Below, in pieces: positions 62,155-64,000 of a DNA stretch of 64,000 bases. The notes beneath the pieces were generated by a model. It saw only the letters and a program-made list of their open reading frames with translations, was not told the DNA's origin and ran no database searches. Numbering within the stretch: the first letter of the stretch is position 1; each line of letters starts with the position of its first letter. The position numbers and the translations under genes were made by a program. Source of the stretch: Clostridia bacterium (lineage in GTDB: Bacteria > Bacillota > Limnochordia > DTU080 > RSA5); NCBI GenBank assembly GCA_002919235.1, contig PKEX01000014.1:22640-86639 (forward strand), given 5' to 3'.

Positions 62155-62786
62155 CGCTCCCGCACCTCCGCCGCGACGGCTCCCTCTTCTGCAGCACGGG
62201 CGCTTTCGTCCGCTCCTGAGGCTTTCCCGCCGGCGGTGTGCTCTTCCGCGCCGGAAGCATCTACGGCTCTAGCGGCCCGGGCGGTCTCTGCAGCCTCTCC
62301 GGCCTCTGCCGCCTCTGCCCCGGCGGCTTCGCCGTCGAACCGGGCGCACGCCCGCCCCACCGCCTCCAGCAGCGCCTGCAAGAACCGGGCCACCTCTTCG
62401 CTGGGCCCATCGTACTCCTCCAAGACGACGGCCCACACTCCGCGGGCCCGGTCCCCGAGGCTCGCGAAGAAGCTCCGGGCCGCCTCCGTCACGTGCAGCC
62501 GCACCACCCTCTGATCGCTGGGGTCGGAGCGCTTCTCGACGTACCCTTCTTTGACCAGATGCTCAACAGTCGTCGAGATGTGGCTCTTGGCCGCTCCCAC
62601 CCGGCGGGCCAGCTCGCTCAGGGTGACGCCCGGCTCCTCTTTGATATGACGGAGAAGCATGAACGAAAAGGGCGGAAGCTCGTACTCCTTTCCCGCCCGG
62701 AGCATCAACGCTCGCATTTCCCGGTTGACGTGCCGCCACAGGACGGCGATTTCCACCGGCGTCGTCCCGGGTGTCGCCGGCATCAT
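62151..62786 (-). CDS. MarR family repressor with Ala/Glu-rich tail
   Basis: A 211-aa winged-helix regulator; the core (about 10-140) has VTLSELARRVGAAKSHISTTVEHLVKEGYVEKRSDPSDQRVVRLHVTE-type sequence (HTH plus wing). The last 55 or so residues are low-complexity Ala/Glu/Gly (EAAGAEAAEAGEAAETARAA), absent in standard MarR proteins. It is the first gene of the exporter operon, with GTGA/ATGA-type overlaps, and very likely represses it in response to a drug or metabolite. ATG 62786 with GGGAG upstream. Confidence 0.88.
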   Translation of the reverse strand: MMPATPGTTPVEIAVLWRHVNREMRALMLRAGKEYELPPFSFMLLRHIKEEPGVTLSELARRVGAAKSHISTTVEHLVKEGYVEKRSDPSDQRVVRLHVTEAARSFFASLGDRARGVWAVVLEEYDGPSEEVARFLQALLEAVGRACARFDGEAAGAEAAEAGEAAETARAARAVDASGAEEHTAGGKASGADESARAAEEGAVAAEVRER

Positions 62787-62886
62787 GGATCACTCCCGTT
62801 TCAAAGCCCAGTTTGGAGGTCCAGCGATAAGCCCATGCGGTTTGTCCCGCACGACCCGTCCCGCGGCGGGTCGTTCGCCACAGAAC

Positions 62887-62932
62887 GTTCGGTCACGAAC
62901 TAATCATATTCCGCGGCTGTACGCGGTGTCAA
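62887..62932 (-). promoter_or_regulatory. promoter and palindromic operator of the MarR-ABC operon
   Basis: On the minus strand TTGACA (62932-62927), an 18-bp spacer and TATGAT (62908-62903) form a strong promoter. The palindrome GTTCG-GTCA-CGAAC (62887-62900) lies just downstream of the -10, and GAACGTTC (62883-62890) overlaps it. This is where MarR repressors commonly bind, so autoregulation is likely. Confidence 0.7.
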
Positions 62933-62960
62933 GATCCACGTCGTCTCCCGCGGACTGTCG

Positions 62961-63262
62961 CTGCGACAGGCTCCCGCAGGCTCTCGTTGTTTCGAGCAGA
63001 GCCGGTCCGGACTTTTCCGGGGGGCTCTAGCCCGGTTCTTGCAGGCTCTGGGCGCTTTCGCAGGCTCGGGCCTGCTTTCCGCAGGCTCTGCCCAGTTTTC
63101 CGTGGGCTCTGCCCGATTTTCCGCGGGCTCTCTCGAGTTGCGGGGGGCTATTTCCACAGTTGCGGTGGGCACTCTCCCGTTCCGGTAGTCCGTCGCCTGT
63201 GTTTCGGCGGGCTCCCTCCAGTTGCGCTGGCCCATCGCCGGTTTCGGCGGGCTCTTGCCAGG
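62961..63262. repeat. degenerate 20-21-bp tandem repeat (about 12 copies)
   Basis: A minisatellite with unit approximately TTTTCCGCGGGCTCTGCCCAG. The copies near 63074-63137 are the cleanest (TTTCCG(C/T)(A/G)GGCTCTGCC(C)(A/G)); flanking units are more diverged (TTGCGGGGGGCTA..., TTTCGGCGGGCTC...). Most units keep the GGCTC core. No gene with an SD covers it, although the minus strand reads as Ala-Glu-Pro heptads. Units are contiguous, not spaced like a CRISPR. The remainder of 63262-63422 shows nothing recognisable. Confidence 0.75.
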
Positions 63263-63422
63263 AGTCGTGTCCGAAATCTGTGCTCAAGTTTCCTGTCCCT
63301 GCCCCTGAGTACATGGATCCTGTAAACGCACGCCTTTGAGCAGGGATTTCGTCATACTACCCGGCGGGGTTAGGTATGGACGACCATCCCGGCGGTTCAA
63401 TGCGGGCAGATTCCGGACGCGT

Positions 63423-63575
63423 TCAGTCCGAGCCACCGCTCCCTTGGTCGAGGCGAAAGCCGCGTCCGATAAAGGCCCGCAACTCCCGCAGCTCGTCTAC
63501 CTCCCCGGTGAACGCCCCAAGTGCCAGGCGGTATAGCTGCCATTTCGACCCGTTCGATCCATAGTTCCAGGCCAA
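63423..63575 (-). CDS. possible small ORF or gene remnant, 50 aa
   Basis: On the minus strand a TTG at 63575 after GGGGG can begin a protein-like sequence: AWNYGSNGSKWQLYRLALGAF followed by TGEVDELRELRAFIGRGFRL. The frame stays open 30 bp further upstream without a start. The helical, amphipathic ending looks like real coding sequence, but the family is not recognised and it may be the tail of a truncated gene in this accessory-looking region. Confidence 0.25.
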   Translation of the reverse strand: MAWNYGSNGSKWQLYRLALGAFTGEVDELRELRAFIGRGFRLDQGSGGSD

Positions 63576-63829
63576 AAAATGCCCCCAACGCGACCGGAAA
63601 GAACATCTGAGTCACTTTCCGGACACGACGACAGCCGCCCGTTTGCATACTTGATGCACCCATAAACTCCTTACCCGGAAGGCTGGAGGCCCCGCAGATC
63701 GACGCGGTGGAGATTTCGCGACGTTACATCACCTCGGAGGCCGAAAGACGACAGGATTTCACACGTCCACGAACAACTGTTCTCTTGCCATATTTTGGTA
63801 TTTCAACCAACGCGGGGAGGCCGCTCACG

Positions 63830-64000
63830 TTGAAGGTTGCCGTAAGAACCCGAGCCTCAAGGAGGGACGACATCCCCACGGCGGTGAAAGCGGGATCGAC
63901 CGCAGTCAAGGCCGTCGACGTGCCGCTTGAGCTGCTGCTGGCCAAGGACCTCACGCCCGCCGCCAAGCTCGTGTGGATCCGGCTGCGCTTTGACACCCTC
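63830..64000 (+). CDS. partial gene at right edge, probable helix-turn-helix protein N terminus
   Basis: TTG 63830 with GGGGAGG (63814-63820) nine bases upstream opens 57 codons to the window end. The segment VPLELLLAKDLTPAAKLVWIRLR resembles the first helices of the HTH/replication-initiator-like proteins common in Firmicutes (pattern VPxxLLxDxxLSxxAKLxWxxL). The frame is open further upstream (to about 63615), so an earlier start such as GTG near 63709 is possible. The function is only suggested. Confidence 0.45.
   Translation, partial: MKVAVRTRASRRDDIPTAVKAGSTAVKAVDVPLELLLAKDLTPAAKLVWIRLRFDTL

Noticed and set aside
62900..63235. 111-codon minus-strand ORF rich in Ala-Glu-Pro over the minisatellite
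   Set aside because: No SD before its ATG, it runs through the MarR promoter, and its composition follows directly from the 21-bp repeat.
62961..63262. CRISPR array
   Set aside because: Repeats are contiguous and degenerate, with no unique spacers, and no cas gene is in the window.

Overview
The window is GC-rich chromosomal DNA, most likely from a Firmicutes-type (Bacillota) bacterium of the high-GC, possibly thermophilic groups (Limnochordia- or Symbiobacteriia-like; this placement is inference). Support comes from a complete T-box leader before ilvB, a SleB-type cell-wall hydrolase, frequent GTG/TTG starts behind strong Shine-Dalgarno (SD) sequences, a YclNOPQ-like iron importer, and sugar ABC importers with a DUF5696 protein and no dedicated ATPase. 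None of the three solute-binding proteins has a lipobox cysteine, so a diderm envelope with a true periplasm is possible. No rRNA, tRNA, CRISPR array or insertion sequence was seen.

Layout. 1-6.7 kb: 2-oxoacid:ferredoxin oxidoreductase (korAB), a beta-lactamase-fold serine hydrolase, an ADP-dependent sugar kinase coupled to a DsbA/FrnE-type protein, and a SleB-like hydrolase. 6.7-10.7 kb: a two-gene heterodimeric ABC exporter (minus strand). 10.8-13 kb: YceI protein, rhodanese and an unknown protein. 13.1-15.4 kb (minus): a degenerate ADP-ribosylglycohydrolase-fold protein directly abutting an intracellular GH10 xylanase, and a 70-aa Q/R-rich protein with its own terminator. 15.5-21.1 kb (plus): MFS transporter, chemoreceptor, radical SAM protein and Gdx/SugE-type SMR exporter. 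21.1-22.5 kb (minus): a decayed ABC-2 exporter. 22.5-29.7 kb (minus): SLC13 transporter, secreted GH10 xylanase, SDR, RtcB ligase with an inserted zinc ribbon, and two tandem alpha/beta hydrolases.

30.0-32.4 kb: sigma-A promoter, T-box and ilvB. 32.4-36.3 kb: iron-siderophore ABC importer preceded by a promoter and a perfect DtxR-like palindrome. 36.4-39.0 kb: Rof-like antiterminator, SFPASDPP-motif small protein, two-domain VOC dioxygenase and Sfp-type PPTase. 39.4-52.8 kb: a 13-kb sugar-uptake cluster with two solute-binding proteins (one of 1063 aa carrying tandem beta-sandwich modules), an NHL/TPR/Yip1 membrane protein, a DUF5696 protein and two permease pairs, but no ATPase. Then a PilZ protein, an ArsB/NhaD-type transporter, a GH43 enzyme, an alkaline phosphatase, a MarR-controlled heterodimeric ABC exporter, a 20-21-bp minisatellite, and the start of a gene running off the right end.

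The xylanases, GH43 enzyme and large ABC cluster together suggest plant-polysaccharide use: secreted GH10 cuts xylan, ABC systems import oligosaccharides, and cytoplasmic GH10 and GH43 finish the job. The two most unusual regions are the 39.4-52.8 kb importer cluster and the eroding ABC-2 exporter at 21.1-22.5 kb.
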